The position numbers and the translations under genes are program-made. From positions 1-7,008 of the forward strand of contig JAFOED010000129.1 in the NCBI GenBank assembly GCA_017380355.1: 7,008 bases of DNA. The letters run 5' to 3'. This document shows, one piece after another, positions 5,508 through 7,008 of this stretch. Numbering within the stretch: position 1 is the first letter of the stretch; each line of letters begins with the position of its first letter. The DNA is from Ruminococcus sp. Lineage in GTDB: Bacteria > Bacillota > Clostridia > Oscillospirales > Acutalibacteraceae. A model generated the notes under the pieces. It made no database searches. It was given only the letters and a program-made list of their open reading frames with translations, and had not been told where the DNA came from.

Positions 5508-6833
5508 TTAGAAAATAGTTCTTAAAGAATCGAGACAATCGCTACTGTTTGCGTTTTCAATATTATTGACAAACAGCACCTCATCAATACCATTATCAGT
5601 ACAGTACTGCTGAAGATTGCCGTCGTAGTATCTGTAATCGATTACGTGCACCTGTTCGTAGTTAGCTGTGAGATATGGTACGAACGGGTTGCCGAAAGAG
5701 TCTTTTACAACTGCGATTTTCTTGCCGTTTGTTAAATCAGAGTTGTACTCCACAAACAGCGGACAATCGCCCCACAAAAACGTACCGTACGCGTACGGAC
5801 CTGCCGTAGAAGCTGGATAGTAGATAGATGTTTCATATGGTGCTGCACCATTAGAATCAGTACGCATACCGTATGTGCTGTACGGGAATGTCCAGTAATG
5901 CACTGTGTCTAAGTTTTCGTATAAACTCATATCACAGTAAAGGAGCTGACCCTCAAAACCATCGACTGAATTATCAGTACAAACAGAGAGGTTAAGCACC
6001 TTATTGTCGCTCTGTTCACAGAACGCCTGATATCCGTAGTATCCACCGAGTCCTGTCCAGTAGTAGTCGGTGTTAAAATACAGATATTCTTTACAGTGTT
6101 CGCTGAGTTTATTATAACAGTTGATGCCGATTACATCTTCTGTGTAGCTGTCAAAAAGCACTTTGAGGTTATCTGCCTGAGAAACAGTTTCGACAGATTT
6201 GTTGTCGATTAAACGCTGTGGTACAGCAAACTCAATGTGAGTCGGTACAACCATATTATAAACTGTGACTTTGTCACCGACTAATGCTTTGAACTCTGAA
6301 ATGCACTCAGCGTAGCTCTTGGCTGAAGCGTCATCACCCATAAAAGTCTCGAGAGCGGCTTTGTTATAGATATAAACGTTACCGTTAGCGCTTGAGTAAT
6401 AGCCCTCGCTCTTTTTATCGTCGGCAATGTCCGGTTTTTTGAAAGTATATGTTCTCTTAGGTTCAGTAGGAGCAACAGTCTCTGCAACAGTTTCCTGTGT
6501 ACCACCGCCGATAGATTTTACAAGCCATCTTGTACCGGCAACTAAAGATGCAATTACAAGTATTAGTAAAAGCACCGCAAAGCCTACGATAGTCGCACGT
6601 CGTGCAATAAGTTTCTTTCTTCTCGCTTTCTGGCGCTGTTCGTCACGTCTTGCACGGTTTTCTCTGCTTGATTCACGTCTGTGTTTTTCACGGTCTTCGT
6701 CGTCAAAATCAAAGCCATCATCGTAAGGCTCAGTTAAACCATCTGAGAAAATATCGTCAAATCCGTCGTTGAAATCAGAGTTTAATTCGCTGTCAAAATC
6801 AGTGCTGAAATCATCGTTAAAATCGAAATCCAT
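5508..6833 (-). CDS. Membrane-anchored DHHW-family relative with degenerate DYYW motif, likely pseudoenzyme
   Basis: 441 residues. Residues 1-47 are very acidic, with recurring Asp-Phe pairs; 48-79 are rich in Arg and Lys; a membrane helix spans about 82-104. A Gly/Thr/Glu/Pro linker (108-133) leads to an SGNH-like domain outside the cell. That domain matches the 382-residue protein at 3606-4754: YFNTDYYWTGLGGYYGYQAF aligns with the DHHW block, and VVKDSFGNPFVPYL (375-388) with the Ser block. The motif reads Asp256-Tyr257-Tyr258-Trp259, so the catalytic His is missing although Ser379 is kept; the HEKR and DHTPFR blocks are also absent. Hydrolase or acyltransferase activity is therefore doubtful, and a binding, scaffolding or signalling role is inferred. 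The start at 6833 is set by AGGAGG 7 nt upstream; an earlier in-frame ATG at 6875 lies at the predicted transcription start. The downstream Nudix gene is co-transcribed. Confidence 0.85.
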   Translation of the reverse strand: MDFDFNDDFSTDFDSELNSDFNDGFDDIFSDGLTEPYDDGFDFDDEDREKHRRESSRENRARRDEQRQKARRKKLIARRATIVGFAVLLLILVIASLVAGTRWLVKSIGGGTQETVAETVAPTEPKRTYTFKKPDIADDKKSEGYYSSANGNVYIYNKAALETFMGDDASAKSYAECISEFKALVGDKVTVYNMVVPTHIEFAVPQRLIDNKSVETVSQADNLKVLFDSYTEDVIGINCYNKLSEHCKEYLYFNTDYYWTGLGGYYGYQAFCEQSDNKVLNLSVCTDNSVDGFEGQLLYCDMSLYENLDTVHYWTFPYSTYGMRTDSNGAAPYETSIYYPASTAGPYAYGTFLWGDCPLFVEYNSDLTNGKKIAVVKDSFGNPFVPYLTANYEQVHVIDYRYYDGNLQQYCTDNGIDEVLFVNNIENANSSDCLDSLRTIF

Positions 6834-6840
6834 CGTCGCT

Positions 6841-6850
6841 CCTCCTTTCT
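6841..6850 (-). promoter_or_regulatory. Ribosome binding site that sets the start of the DYYW protein at 6833
   Basis: On the minus strand AGAAAGGAGG (6850-6841) ends 7 nt before ATG 6833. It falls inside the 14-codon extension that would begin at 6875, which argues against that longer form. Confidence 0.88.
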
Positions 6851-6880
6851 TTTGAGTAAAAACGCAAACATACACACAGC

Positions 6881-6909
6881 ATTATACTACAAAATCGCCT
6901 TTTATACAA
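6881..6909 (-). promoter_or_regulatory. Promoter of the DYYW-Nudix operon
   Basis: On the minus strand a perfect TATAAT (6886-6881) is preceded at 17 nt by TTGTAT (6909-6904), a weak -35. Transcription would start near 6874, giving a leader of about 40 nt. Confidence 0.55.
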
Positions 6910-7008
6910 CAAAAATTTTGCTTAAATACGCGATTGTGTCGATTTTTTTGCAATATTGCATCTGTATATGGGAGTAAAATGCAATTTTGTTGCAAAATTT
7001 CTGTAAAT
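6910..7008. other. AT-rich intergenic segment with three small palindromes
   Basis: No gene is supported here. Visible structure: CAAAAATTTTG (6910-6920), the perfect 12-nt palindrome TGCAATATTGCA (6949-6960), and AATTTTG/CAAAATT arms around TTG (6983-6999). The first two lie upstream of the -35 of the minus-strand operon. They could be protein-binding sites or simply the product of AT-rich composition. Confidence 0.35.

Noticed and set aside
6834..6875. A longer N-terminus for the DYYW protein starting at ATG 6875
   Set aside because: The predicted transcription start is at about 6874, there is no ribosome binding site upstream, and the strong AGGAGG lies inside this extension, pointing to 6833.
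6979..7008. A possible plus-strand start (ATG 6979 after GGGAG) running off the right edge
   Set aside because: Only 10 codons are visible (MQFCCKISVN), the ribosome binding site is weak and only 4 nt away, no plausible promoter precedes it, and the sequence overlaps a palindrome.

Overview
The window looks like chromosomal DNA of a low-to-moderate GC Gram-positive anaerobe of class Clostridia, probably near Ruminococcus/Oscillospiraceae. The grounds are strong AAGGAGG-type ribosome binding sites, TTGACA/TATAAT-like promoters, short intergenic gaps, an L-lactate dehydrogenase of the Gram-positive type, and protein families common in Clostridia: a GRYG/zinc-ribbon membrane protein, DHHW-family proteins and an MBOAT acyltransferase. 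The taxonomic call is inference from protein character only.

Layout. At the left edge (1-64, minus) is the first part of an unidentified gene with its own promoter, divergent from L-lactate dehydrogenase (170-1117, plus). A small two-helix membrane protein with a C-terminal zinc ribbon follows (1192-1602, plus). It converges on a ComEA-like helix-hairpin-helix protein (1637-1981, minus) across a bidirectional hairpin terminator. The ComEA-like gene is divergent from a two-gene plus-strand operon: an MBOAT O-acyltransferase (2190-3587) and a DHHW-family (AlgJ/AlgX-like) extracytoplasmic protein (3606-4754). A second bidirectional terminator separates this from a two-gene minus-strand operon: a 441-residue membrane-anchored DHHW-family relative (6833-5508), then a Nudix hydrolase (5487-4795). 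The right edge (6876-7008) is an AT-rich promoter region with small palindromes.

How the genes fit together. The MBOAT/DHHW pair has the two-component design of AlgI-AlgJ/X and PatA-PatB. The membrane protein moves an acyl group (usually acetyl) across the membrane, and the SGNH-like partner places it on a cell-surface polymer; the polymer cannot be told from this window. The 441-residue protein shares the SGNH-like fold and keeps the Ser-block, but its DHHW motif reads DYYW, so it has lost the catalytic histidine. It also carries a long cytoplasmic tail that is acidic first and basic second. It is best read as a pseudoenzyme: a scaffold, sensor or polymer-binding protein. Its co-transcribed Nudix protein has an intact Nudix box and what looks like a worn-down pyrophosphatase-like N-terminal domain.

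The items most worth following are the DYYW pseudoenzyme with its Nudix partner, and a 9-bp inverted repeat framing the -35 box of the acyltransferase operon. Four start codons differ from the longest open frame and are placed by ribosome binding sites: 1192, 2190 (GTG), 5487 and 6833.
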